Shown here one piece after another: positions 1-5,792 of a stretch of 44,519 bases of DNA (position 1 is its first letter; each line of letters starts with the position of its first letter). This DNA is from Pseudomonadota bacterium (lineage in GTDB: Bacteria > Pseudomonadota > Gammaproteobacteria > Burkholderiales > REEB80), in contig JAGWIG010000017.1 in assembly GCA_028873515.1 (NCBI GenBank), positions 1-44,519 on the forward strand, written 5' to 3'. The translations under genes and the position numbers were made by a program. The notes under the pieces were generated by a model. It was not told where the DNA came from. It searched no databases and saw only the letters and a list, made by a program, of their open reading frames with translations.

Positions 1-198
1 ACACTGCTCGCCATCATCGTCAGGCCAGAACAGATCACCTCCGTCGAATGGCTCCCTCGGCACGCACACCCAGTCCGGGTTGTTGAGGATGCGGTTAATC
101 TCGTTCGCAATAGCAAGACACTCGGCGTCATTGCAGTCGCCTCGGCGCAATGTATCCGCCAACTCCCTGATCTGCTGCATCGGGTTCGGGGTCAGCAT
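1..198 (-). CDS. Hypothetical protein, N-terminal 66 residues (gene crosses the window join)
   Basis: This is the first part of a 124-residue protein that continues at 44503-44327 once the window is closed into a circle through its 16-base overlap. The ATG at 198 overlaps the TGA of the upstream gene (ATGCTGA), so translation is probably coupled. The reading frame stays open to base 1 and continues in phase at 44503, which is the main evidence that the window is a circular or terminally redundant molecule. The protein is acidic, with several Cys and Trp residues, and I recognise no domain in it. It belongs to the GC-richer minus-strand cluster that spans the join. Function unknown. Confidence 0.75.
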   Translation of the reverse strand, partial: MLTPNPMQQIRELADTLRRGDCNDAECLAIANEINRILNNPDWVCVPREPFDGGDLFWPDDDGEQC

Positions 199-434
199 GA
201 GATAAATCTCCCGGCTCGCAGGTAGCCATGCCACCCGCAGCAACGTTGTCCTAGTGATGGCGTCAGCGTTGGCTCGGACTCGTTACCATCCCATGCCCAA
301 CCCTTTTCGCCGTTATCGACTGGCACCCAGCAGTCAGAGCCGCATCCGGGACAGTCGAAAGCCACGCCGCCAACGTTCCCCTCGGGGTAGCGTCGGATAC
401 ACCAGCCATTCGGTCTTTCTTCATCTCTGTTCAT
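192..434 (-). CDS. Small Cys-rich phage protein, DUF6527-like
   Basis: 80 residues. A CPGCG motif near residue 28 is followed by a Trp-rich segment (WAWDGN), then PTLTPSL and a terminal GWHGYLRAGRF. This order (CxxC, W-W-G, PTLxPS, C..H..) resembles a family of small phage proteins often labelled DUF6527, sometimes misannotated as ammonia monooxygenase. The Cys and His residues suggest metal binding, but this is inference. The usual His/Asp-rich C-terminal tail of the family is short here. The ATG overlaps the stop of the upstream gene as ATGA and the stop overlaps the next start, so it sits in a tightly coupled operon. Confidence 0.75.
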   Translation of the reverse strand: MNRDEERPNGWCIRRYPEGNVGGVAFDCPGCGSDCWVPVDNGEKGWAWDGNESEPTLTPSLGQRCCGWHGYLRAGRFISC

Positions 435-649
435 TTCAACACCTCCACGGCGGCGAGTGCGGCATCAAGACGGTCACGGGTCGGCCATGCCATACATATG
501 TCACGCGAAGCCCTAGCTGATGCATATAACTCAGCGAACGCGGCGCGGGCTTTGCGCAGATCATCGGCGAGGCCTTCGTGTACTTTTATAACGTGGATAT
601 CAATCTGCGCATCCAGCACCGCCAGCGCCTCCGGGGTTTTCTTTTCCAT
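431..649 (-). CDS. Hypothetical helical protein
   Basis: 72 residues from the ATG at 649; a GTG one codon upstream (652) is an alternative start. The sequence is Ala/Arg-rich with charged heptad-like stretches between residues 20 and 50, so it is probably mostly helical. No domain recognised. The start overlaps the upstream stop (TGATG) and the stop overlaps the downstream ATG (ATGA), as is usual in this operon. Function unknown. Confidence 0.6.
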   Translation of the reverse strand: MEKKTPEALAVLDAQIDIHVIKVHEGLADDLRKARAAFAELYASARASRDICMAWPTRDRLDAALAAVEVLK

Positions 650-834
650 CACTTATCTCCATAAAAGTCGTGTTTACCGATCCTGCACAGTAATTTTTTC
701 TTACTTATCCAGGAGGCATGATGCCCGTGTACAATGAAGTAGGTTGCGTCGGGGCAAACCTCATGCCTTGTTTGCACATGGAGAGGTTGCACAGGCAACA
801 TGCAGTAGAAAAGGTAGAGGGCTATTGTCACCAT
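649..834 (-). CDS. Small hypothetical protein
   Basis: 61 residues with a short hydrophobic N-terminus (MVTIALYLFYCML) followed by His- and Lys-rich sequence. It could be a weak membrane-associated or secreted peptide. Its start overlaps the stop of the upstream gene as ATGGTGA and its stop joins the next start, which supports translation despite the small size. No homologous family recognised. Confidence 0.5.
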   Translation of the reverse strand: MVTIALYLFYCMLPVQPLHVQTRHEVCPDATYFIVHGHHASWISKKKLLCRIGKHDFYGDK

Positions 835-1022
835 CTTTTACGATCCTTCCAATCCTCCACACATGCTTCATCTGCTTTTTCGAGTAACCAATCGGGTGGA
901 TCATCAACCCATTCCTTGATTTTTGCCTCTATCACATGCAGGGGAACTTCTGGAATTTCATTGTCGGGTGGTAACATATTATCGTAACGTTCTTGGCAAC
1001 GATTGAAGGCATCATTGTTCAT
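828..1022 (-). CDS. Small acidic hypothetical protein
   Basis: 64 residues, acidic and Trp-containing (WVDDPPDWLLEKADEAC). The ATG overlaps the TGA of the upstream gene as ATGA. No domain recognised; it is one of a chain of small overlapping early-type genes. Confidence 0.6.
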   Translation of the reverse strand: MNNDAFNRCQERYDNMLPPDNEIPEVPLHVIEAKIKEWVDDPPDWLLEKADEACVEDWKDRKRW

Positions 1023-1225
1023 GAGTGCATGCCGTAGATGGTTTGCAGGATTGATATAATTGCCCCGAGTATCAACAAGGAACAGAGAGATATGATGAGG
1101 AGGATGATGATTCCTTCCCCTTCCTCCTTCTCCCGTTTCTGCCCAATGCGGTCGTAGTTGCGAAGGATACGATCATAACGGCGCTGATCGGCGGTGAGGA
1201 TATCACGATTTCCGCGACGAAGCAT
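1019..1225 (-). CDS. Small membrane protein with one TM segment
   Basis: 68 residues. A strongly basic N-terminal half (RRYDRILRNYDRIGQKREK) is followed by one long hydrophobic stretch at about residues 38-62 (GIIILLIISLCSLLILGA), so it is predicted to be a single-pass inner-membrane protein with a cytoplasmic N-terminus. Phages often carry such small membrane proteins for superinfection exclusion or host takeover, but nothing here proves that. It overlaps the gene upstream by 23 bases and the one downstream by 4. Confidence 0.6.
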   Translation of the reverse strand: MLRRGNRDILTADQRRYDRILRNYDRIGQKREKEEGEGIIILLIISLCSLLILGAIISILQTIYGMHS

Positions 1226-1394
1226 GGCATGCCTCCTTGAATTTCTCAGCGTTGAAGGAATTGTTTGTTGTCTTTAGGTAATCACAGAGGTGATCTACAA
1301 GAAGTTGCGTGTGTATGAATCTATCCTGCGTATAACAGATAGAGAATGCAATGGAGGCGGCGATTGCCTCATAATCTTTCTTTGACAGGGTCAT
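1203..1394 (-). CDS. Small hypothetical protein
   Basis: 63 residues beginning MTLSKKDYEAIAASIAFS, mixed charge, probably helical, with two Cys and three His. No recognised domain. It lies 2 bases below the stop of the preceding gene and overlaps the start of the membrane protein gene that follows. Function unknown. Confidence 0.6.
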   Translation of the reverse strand: MTLSKKDYEAIAASIAFSICYTQDRFIHTQLLVDHLCDYLKTTNNSFNAEKFKEACHASSRKS

Positions 1395-1396
1395 GG

Positions 1397-1666
1397 TTAT
1401 TCTCCCAATTCTCGTTCGTGGTATTCGGCTTGCATTATTTCCGTTATACGTTCGACGGCACTATGACGCATACGGCGACCCATTATCCAATACCATCCTT
1501 TCCTATACTGAATGGTTATCTTTTCACCGTATAGGGCGAGCCATGCATTCTCGAAGGATAACATGAAGCGGTCAATTCTTATAAAGTTATCAAGGCGTTG
1601 TGATTCGTAGGTTTGCCTTCTTTTACTCAACTTATGTGACAATCTGCGCTGGTATGCGTTTGTCAT
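1397..1666 (-). CDS. Basic hypothetical protein
   Basis: 89 residues counted from the ATG at 1666, which has a good Shine-Dalgarno (GCAGGAG) 8 bases upstream; the frame stays open to 1696 but without such a site. The N-terminal 25 residues are very basic (QRRLSHKLSKRRQ) and the middle is aromatic (KGWYWIMGRR). Nucleic-acid binding is possible but unproven. Confidence 0.6.
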   Translation of the reverse strand: MTNAYQRRLSHKLSKRRQTYESQRLDNFIRIDRFMLSFENAWLALYGEKITIQYRKGWYWIMGRRMRHSAVERITEIMQAEYHERELGE

Positions 1667-1733
1667 TTTGTTACTCCTGCAATACCAGACATGCACCCTC
1701 TTATGTGAAGGTGCATGACTTGTGCTGCTGGTG

Positions 1734-1928
1734 TTACAAGGTGATTAGGCGGCCCTTCTTCATCGCATGCGTTGCGGGTTTGTCAACCAATATTGTATTG
1801 TAATCGGTGACAAGGCGCCATGCCTCCGCTTGCTGCTCGGCGTATTCAGCTGCCTCCTCCTCGGTGTTGAAAACGGGCATCTTTGTGTGGACTTCGCCGG
1901 GAAGGGTTACTTGTGCGCGGTAGGTCAT
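1734..1928 (-). CDS. Small hypothetical protein
   Basis: 64 residues from the ATG at 1928. That ATG is one base past the upstream TGA and is preceded by ATTGGAG, the ribosome-site form used repeatedly in this minus-strand block. The sequence MTYRAQVTLPGEVHTKMPVF followed by an EEEAAEYAEQQAEAW helix looks like a small alpha/beta fold. No family recognised. Confidence 0.6.
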   Translation of the reverse strand: MTYRAQVTLPGEVHTKMPVFNTEEEAAEYAEQQAEAWRLVTDYNTILVDKPATHAMKKGRLITL

Positions 1929-1929
1929 G

Positions 1930-2370
1930 TCAATCTCCAATGATCTGTTGAAGGAAGTCGTGTACCTCTTCTATGTTGCCCATGTCGATTGCGTATATGC
2001 CGTCGGCAATCTTTCTCACACCCCTTGTTGGGACAGTTTCGGTTGTGCGAGGGAAGGCGACGTTTGTTTCTACCTGTTCCATTGTGAGAGGGCAGTCGGT
2101 GATGGGATGTCCTCCTTCGGGGATATCTGTATTTTCAAGGCCACCGATCACAACAATGTTGCCGTAGATGTGCTTCCCTTCAACAATTGTGTAATGCTGT
2201 TCCCCCGTGAAGTCACACTGCTGTCCATAGAGGAGAAATGTCCTCTTACTAACGTAATGAGGGGTCTCCCAATACTTGTAAGGGAGGTGTTTTTCCAGGT
2301 CGATGATGGTGCCCGTTGTCTGTACTTCACTAATACAACGGGCTGCGGGATTTATAAGGTAGGCTTTCAT
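1930..2370 (-). CDS. DUF3846-like phage protein
   Basis: 146 residues. The N-terminus (MKAYLINPAARCISEVQ) has the form typical of DUF3846 phage proteins, which begin with MKA-L-DP-xR-x-EV. Those proteins have no established function. The rest contains short beta-like segments (GNIVVIGG). The gene starts about 40 bases past palindrome A in the minus direction, so that element could serve as its promoter or operator. Confidence 0.6.
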   Translation of the reverse strand: MKAYLINPAARCISEVQTTGTIIDLEKHLPYKYWETPHYVSKRTFLLYGQQCDFTGEQHYTIVEGKHIYGNIVVIGGLENTDIPEGGHPITDCPLTMEQVETNVAFPRTTETVPTRGVRKIADGIYAIDMGNIEEVHDFLQQIIGD

Positions 2371-2411
2371 TGTGACCCCTTGTTGTTATACACATTGTTG
2401 TTGTACACATG

Positions 2412-2426
2412 GTAACAAATTGTTAC
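2412..2426. promoter_or_regulatory. Palindrome copy A (GTAACAAATTGTTAC)
   Basis: A perfect 7+1+7 inverted repeat, the first of eight near-identical copies in the window. It lies 8 bases past the stop of the 2435-2638 gene and upstream of the 1930-2370 gene in the direction of transcription. Reading to the right, TATGAT begins 10 bases past the palindrome; reading to the left, TACAAC begins at 7. Likely a promoter or operator. Confidence 0.7.
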
Positions 2427-2434
2427 GACTTTTG

Positions 2435-2638
2435 TTATGATTGCAGGCGCTTGTTGATGATCGCTTGCAACTGCGCTGCCGATAGTTTCTGCAAACATGC
2501 ATCCACAACAGCGCGAGGTGTTGGCATTGAATAACCGGGCATTATAAGGCACCTGATCGGTGTCTTCACGACTTTTGTACCTGTCCTGCATGCTGCCCTT
2601 TTCGTACTTGTGATATTTCTTTTCGCGTCTGTTTGCAT
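2435..2638 (-). CDS. Small basic hypothetical protein
   Basis: 67 residues from the ATG at 2638, preceded by CGATTGGAG, the recurrent ribosome site of this block. The N-terminal half is Lys/Arg-rich and the C-terminal part (VVDACLQKLSAAQLQAIINK) is a predicted helix. Two other frames overlap this stretch, but neither has the same start signal. No function assigned. Confidence 0.5.
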   Translation of the reverse strand: MQTDAKRNITSTKRAACRTGTKVVKTPIRCLIMPGYSMPTPRAVVDACLQKLSAAQLQAIINKRLQS

Positions 2639-2675
2639 TGCATTCTCCAATCGTTCTCTGCTGCTTTCCTGCGAC

Positions 2676-2906
2676 CTAACCGTTCTTGCTGATCGCATAC
2701 GTTAGGATGTCTGTCACCGTCACACATCGTTCCGCTCCGTCTGGAAGTGCATCCGCCTTCGCCAACATCTTCGTGCATATGTGAAGGAAGGCGGTGTGTA
2801 TGAAATCCATGGAGGGGCGGTCATTCAACAATGTTAATTTAACGAGAACATGACCGTTATTGCGAGGGACGAACAATTCAAATTGCTCTGCTGTTGGGAG
2901 TTGCAT
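2676..2906 (-). CDS. Small hypothetical protein
   Basis: 76 residues from the ATG at 2906, which has AGGTGA 6-7 bases upstream and lies 4 bases past the preceding stop; the frame stays open to 2963. The sequence (FELFVPRNNGHVLVKLTLLN) suggests beta strands followed by a helical C-terminus. No family recognised. Confidence 0.55.
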   Translation of the reverse strand: MQLPTAEQFELFVPRNNGHVLVKLTLLNDRPSMDFIHTAFLHICTKMLAKADALPDGAERCVTVTDILTYAISKNG

Positions 2907-2910
2907 GCTG

Positions 2911-3129
2911 TCACCTATTCTCACGAAGGGAGGACATGAAGGTATACCCCGCAGCAACATCACAACCGATGCGGTAGGCAGCCACTTCTGTTACATTGTT
3001 ATCATACAGGAAGGACAAACGATGCAACGGAAGAGGACATTCTGAAAACCCGTAATGTGCAAACATCCTATGCATACGTTGCACGTATTCTTTTTTCGTC
3101 ATTGTCAGGCTTGGAAAAGTGTTCTGCAT
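2911..3129 (-). CDS. Small hypothetical protein
   Basis: 72 residues from the ATG at 3129, preceded by TTGGGGAC. The frame is open up to a TTG at 3177, which would overlap the small gene upstream, so the start is uncertain. Tyr-, His- and Arg-rich with no recognised domain. Confidence 0.5.
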   Translation of the reverse strand: MQNTFPSLTMTKKEYVQRMHRMFAHYGFSECPLPLHRLSFLYDNNVTEVAAYRIGCDVAAGYTFMSSLRENR

Positions 3130-3152
3130 TGTATGTCCCCAATCGTTGTACT

Positions 3153-3272
3153 TCAAAATGACCTTTGCCCATGCCAACGCGTGTTCTTTTTAATCAAGAA
3201 CTTTCGATGATATCTGGCATTTAATTCCCTCTGAGAAGTCCAAGTATAATAGGAGATTTTATATGGATTCAT
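3153..3272 (-). CDS. 39-residue small protein
   Basis: A short frame (MNPYKISYYTWTSQ...) supported by CGATTGGAG placed 9 bases before its ATG, the same start signal used by several neighbours. The product is basic and Tyr/Arg-rich. It overlaps the longest form of the next gene. Being short, it could be a leader peptide. Real coding status is moderately likely. Confidence 0.4.
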   Translation of the reverse strand: MNPYKISYYTWTSQRELNARYHRKFLIKKNTRWHGQRSF

Positions 3273-3351
3273 TTTATATAACTCCAATCGTCTGTTATAA
3301 GATGTTAGACAATGAGATGAGAGAAAAGTTCAATTTACTTTTCTTTATCTT

Positions 3352-3627
3352 TCATTCCTTACTTTTTGATAGCCGATCCTCCACCAACTTAGCATACCCT
3401 TGTATGTCATGCCAATTATCAGCATAATTAGGATCACCATTAAGGATGCGCGCAATTTTATCCGCAATTACCGTGAGTGCCTGCCGCTGTGAGTCGGATA
3501 GGTTCCCTTCCCATGCAGGCACGGCACGCATAACCCTTTGGAGGTTTTGCGCAATACTTGCGTGGTCTGCAAAATCCCCATAACGATTGCCACGTTCATT
3601 TAGGGTATCTTGTACTGAGTTATTCAT
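3352..3627 (-). CDS. DUF6378-like phage protein
   Basis: 91 residues with the hallmark of a widespread phage family: ERGNRYGDFADHASIAQ at residues 11-27, a central helix with Trp, then IADKIARILNGDPNYADNW and DIQGYAKLVEDRL at the end. The length is typical for the family (about 90-110). Its function is not established; it is commonly found among early genes of tailed phages. It begins 18 bases past the stop of the preceding gene. Confidence 0.8.
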   Translation of the reverse strand: MNNSVQDTLNERGNRYGDFADHASIAQNLQRVMRAVPAWEGNLSDSQRQALTVIADKIARILNGDPNYADNWHDIQGYAKLVEDRLSKSKE

Positions 3628-3644
3628 TGTTATTCCTAGTTATG

Positions 3645-4115
3645 TTAGCCATCTGGATACAAGACAGCAAAGCATGTTTGCCATTCTTGTTCCTCCTCGT
3701 TTGACAACGGAATGTCAGCCTCCTTCCGGTCATTCAATTTCGTGAAGCGATCCTTCAACTCCCGAAGGGCCTGTTCTTCCATCACTTGCGGCGGCATGGA
3801 TTGTTGCACGGGCGGTAATGAAACAGCAACACCGCCCCGCATCGACCGTTCATACAAGTTATGTGTAACGTCATGTTTCTTTTTGTTATTCCCCGTCCCT
3901 AAATACGTCTGCATCCTATTCAAATATTGGAAGGTATCGGGTTCCTCAATCAATCCCGCCTTTCGTGCCATCCCTAACAAGGATGAATAGGCAAGAGAAA
4001 CACAGGCTGCGAAGGACATCCCCTTCACGTCGATGCCTGCGGATTCCAGTACATCCAGGGTGGATATGCAGTCGGCAGGTGTGACGCGAATATGCGCAGT
4101 TGTGCCGCCCTTCAT
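3645..4115 (-). CDS. Hypothetical protein
   Basis: 156 residues from the ATG at 4115, chosen because it overlaps the upstream TGA as ATGA; the frame is open 11 codons further. The N-terminal part (THIRVTPADCISTLDVLES and a Gly/Ala/Ser helix) is followed by a linker with GTGNNKKKH and a charged, coiled-coil-like C-terminus rich in Glu, Lys and Arg. No domain recognised. Confidence 0.6.
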   Translation of the reverse strand: MKGGTTAHIRVTPADCISTLDVLESAGIDVKGMSFAACVSLAYSSLLGMARKAGLIEEPDTFQYLNRMQTYLGTGNNKKKHDVTHNLYERSMRGGVAVSLPPVQQSMPPQVMEEQALRELKDRFTKLNDRKEADIPLSNEEEQEWQTCFAVLYPDG

Positions 4116-4321
4116 TCCCCTGCGCTCCGTACAAGAATTTGTAGGCATTCATCCCTGCAAGTGTCAACCTTCCCTTTCAACCGTACTAACTTTCCCTGTA
4201 TTGTAAGGGAATTAAAGTTAACCACATGTTCCTCCATGAAATTAATCTCCTCCTGGATTAACAAATTAATGCGCGTGAAGCTATCAAGGCCCTTCGTGAT
4301 TTGCTCATTTGTTGGTTTCAT
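4112..4321 (-). CDS. Small helical hypothetical protein
   Basis: 69 residues, mostly predicted helix (FTRINLLIQEEINFMEEHV). It is the first gene downstream of a good minus-strand promoter at 4358-4386, about 37 bases away, and its stop overlaps the next start (ATGA). Function unknown. Confidence 0.6.
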   Translation of the reverse strand: MKPTNEQITKGLDSFTRINLLIQEEINFMEEHVVNFNSLTIQGKLVRLKGKVDTCRDECLQILVRSAGE

Positions 4322-4357
4322 GTGTGCGTCTCGCTGTGCTGCGTTGAATGAGCGTCT

Positions 4358-4386
4358 ATTGTATCAGACACAACAGATAGTGTGAA
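4358..4386 (-). promoter_or_regulatory. Sigma-70-type promoter, leftward
   Basis: On the minus strand TTCACA (5 of 6 to the -35 consensus) is followed after exactly 17 bases by TACAAT (5 of 6 to the -10), with TG two bases before it (extended -10). It drives the 4321 gene and the small genes to its left. TGTGAA repeats overlap its upstream half. Confidence 0.6.
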
Positions 4387-4555
4387 GCTGTGAGCTTGTA
4401 CTGTGTGCGTCGTGAAGCTGTGTCAACTAGGTATATATATTTTTTTTATTTTTTGAAAGTACCCATGCCCGGTTGACACACGTTCACACATTCACACAAT
4501 CACAACTTCACAAATACATATCACAATCACATGGCCATCAAACATACAAAATCCC
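4387..4555. promoter_or_regulatory. Inverted-repeat, AT-rich region; possible origin or divergent control site
   Basis: A 16-base inverted repeat with 14 matches has arms at 4412-4427 (GTGAAGCTGTGTCAAC) and 4472-4487 (GTTGACACACGTTCAC), separated by 44 bases containing a run of T/A (4431-4455). Each arm contains TTGACA pointing outwards, and TTCACA or TGTGAA units recur on both sides (4381, 4412, 4483, 4491, 4507). Such a layout of iteron-like repeats around an AT-rich core fits a replication origin or a pair of divergent promoters. No coding frame is convincing here. Confidence 0.45.
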
Positions 4556-4570
4556 ATAACAAATTGTTAC
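4556..4570. promoter_or_regulatory. Palindrome copy B (ATAACAAATTGTTAC)
   Basis: One end base differs from the consensus. In the minus direction, which is the sense of the surrounding genes, TATGTT begins 10 bases beyond it. It is about 95 bases past the stop of the 4666 gene. Confidence 0.65.
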
Positions 4571-4647
4571 GCCCTTTTTCACATAATCAACATTCATACA
4601 AAGAGGGCAGATGCAGCATTACACACTCGATTAATTGAATGTGTAAT
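4571..4647. other. Two stem-forming inverted repeats
   Basis: The arms ATTACACA (4618-4625) and TGTGTAAT (4640-4647) are perfect 8-base complements with TC/GA also pairing inside. A second pair, GCCCTTTTT (from 4571) with AAAGAGGGC (4600-4608), has one bulge. Both lie just past the stop of the 4666 gene in the minus direction and could end or process its transcript, but no clean U-tract follows. Confidence 0.4.
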
Positions 4648-4665
4648 ACTTCACATGCACACGTA

Positions 4666-4968
4666 TTACATCAAGCCCCGTGCCTTCATCAGCGCAATCA
4701 GGTCATCCTCACTCATGCTTGCGAGAATCTGCTCCGGCGTCATTGCCGGCTTCCTCAACCCTTGCCTGTAATCGCGCGCGTACAATGTGATCGTTTCCGG
4801 CACGGGCTTGTTTGCTTCACGCGCCGTCTGTTGAAACTTGTTCACAACCTTCTGCGCAGCAAGGGCCTGCACATCTTCAATTGTGCAATCCGTCCAGTCG
4901 ATCACGACGGCACTTTTGTACGTCACTTCGCCAATCTTGCAACGGCTCTTTGTATTCGTGTTGTTCAT
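4666..4968 (-). CDS. Hypothetical protein with C-terminal SEDDLIAL tail
   Basis: 100 residues from the ATG at 4968, preceded by CGATTGGAG; another ATG lies five codons earlier. It is the first minus-strand gene after the divergent control region, so probably an immediate-early gene. The C-terminus (ILASMSEDDLIALMKARG) resembles the tails of the 41161 product (LSGMSAEDLAALLEKVK) and the Mom-like protein (LADLTPEQLAMLLEGLK). The rest is unrecognised. A regulatory or nucleic-acid-binding role is possible from position only. Confidence 0.65.
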   Translation of the reverse strand: MNNTNTKSRCKIGEVTYKSAVVIDWTDCTIEDVQALAAQKVVNKFQQTAREANKPVPETITLYARDYRQGLRKPAMTPEQILASMSEDDLIALMKARGLM

Positions 4969-5088
4969 GTTATCAATCTCCAATCGTATCTCTCATATGA
5001 GCGTGAGAGTTTCGCTTGCTACATATAGATAGACAATAACATGCGCAATTAGTTCAAACTATTTTCAATTTATTTTCATTCATATAAT

Positions 5089-5168
5089 GTACGGTTCATT
5101 ATAGTATCCATCCTTTTACAATACCGAACCGTACAGTATACATTGCATGATACAATAATGAACCGTTC
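5089..5168. repeat. Three GAACCGT-type operator-like repeats
   Basis: GAACCGTAC or GAACCGTTC occurs at 5089-5097 (inverted), 5126-5134 and 5160-5168, with centres 37 and 34 bases apart. Copies 1 and 3 share a longer form, AC-ATAATGAACCGT. Copy 1 lies between TATAAT boxes facing both ways (5083-5088 on plus, 5099-5104 on minus). This is the expected layout of operators controlling divergent promoters. Confidence 0.5.
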
Positions 5169-5187
5169 AGTATTGCAATGATGATGT

Positions 5188-5250
5188 ATGAGAATCATTA
5201 CGTGCCGTGAATGATAATCAATCCAGAAACGTAATGAGAATGATTCGCAT
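5188..5250. promoter_or_regulatory. Cluster of three Fur-box-like sites
   Basis: ATGAGAATCATTACG (5188-5202), AATGATAATCAATC (5210-5223) and AATGAGAATGATTCGCAT (5233-5250) each match the Fur consensus GATAATGATAATCATTATC over most of 14-15 positions. They lie in the divergent control region between the minus and plus blocks. A further copy lies at 41700-41717. Host Fur, or a phage regulator with a similar site, may bind here. Confidence 0.45.
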
Positions 5251-5413
5251 GCGGGGGGGAGGCAAATCGCGTGACTGCTAAAATGCTTAAAGGCAATTTC
5301 CTACGCGCGGAGCATTTGAAATATCGCGGTCTTTTTTGCCATTCGGTCTGTTTCCATTATCAACATTTTTGATATGTGAAGGGTCAGTGTTTCTACGAAC
5401 CCCTCCATGAGTG
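5251..5413. other. Non-coding leader of the plus block
   Basis: I see no convincing gene, hairpin terminator or tRNA in this stretch. It includes a G-run at 5253-5259 and a T-run at 5331-5336, neither with a paired stem. It separates the Fur-like cluster from the candidate plus promoter. Confidence 0.4.
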
Positions 5414-5442
5414 TTGACAGAGTAGCCGAGCTATGTTACGGT
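5414..5442 (+). promoter_or_regulatory. Candidate rightward promoter of the plus block
   Basis: A perfect -35 (TTGACA, 5414-5419) is followed after 17 bases by TACGGT (5437-5442), a poor -10 with 3 of 6 matches. It is the only clear -35 before the first plus-strand gene at 5471. The weak -10 would suit activation by another factor. Confidence 0.35.
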
Positions 5443-5470
5443 CTCTTTGTCCTCTCCCGGTTTCCTTCTC

Positions 5471-5623
5471 ATGGCCATCAAGAGTAAGCACGATTACCTT
5501 TTCTCCCTCCTCACACCATTGCAGAAGGAGGCATTGGAGCGAGTGCAGGATGCCTTGGAGGAGGACCCCGAATATCTAGAGACACATAGGAAAGAGGAGA
5601 AGAAAGATGCGCAATGTATTTAA
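5471..5623 (+). CDS. Small charged protein, first gene of the plus block
   Basis: 50 residues (MAIKSKHDYLFSLLTPLQKE...), helical and highly charged, ending KEEKKDAQCI. It overlaps the next gene by 17 bases. There is no good Shine-Dalgarno, so the evidence is its position and protein-like composition. A role next to the terminase genes is possible, but no family is recognised. Confidence 0.45.
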   Translation: MAIKSKHDYLFSLLTPLQKEALERVQDALEEDPEYLETHRKEEKKDAQCI

Positions 5624-5792
5624 GGGATATCAGGTTGGTAAGATGGCTGTGCCAAAGCTGCATGAGGCGAAGATCAATACTGGTTTCGCAAAGATGCACG
5701 CTCCTCCCATGGCAGCACACGTTCGTATTGAGAAACCTATCCTCCCCAAGACTGCGAAGGGTATGCGTGCGGTAGGGAAGTACAAGGGATGA
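5607..5792 (+). CDS. Small basic protein upstream of the terminase
   Basis: 61 residues, strongly basic and without long hydrophobic runs (MRNVFKGYQVGKMAVPKLHE..., ending AVGKYKG). Good purine-rich ribosome site (AGAGGAG) and an ATGA overlap with the small terminase gene. In composition it resembles the small basic protein at 15949. It may bind DNA or be packaged, but this is inference. Confidence 0.6.
   Translation: MRNVFKGYQVGKMAVPKLHEAKINTGFAKMHAPPMAAHVRIEKPILPKTAKGMRAVGKYKG

Noticed and set aside
1927-2415. 162-residue open frame on the plus strand
   Set aside because: It is the mirror of the DUF3846-like gene on the minus strand, has no ribosome site and lies against the direction of all neighbours.
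2367-2778. Two alternative minus-strand frames overlapping the 2435 gene
   Set aside because: They overlap better-supported genes and lack the GATTGGAG start signal.
4571-4608. GCCCT/AGGGC stem as a Rho-independent terminator
   Set aside because: The loop is about 20 bases, the stem has a bulge and there is no following U-tract, so it was listed only as an inverted repeat.
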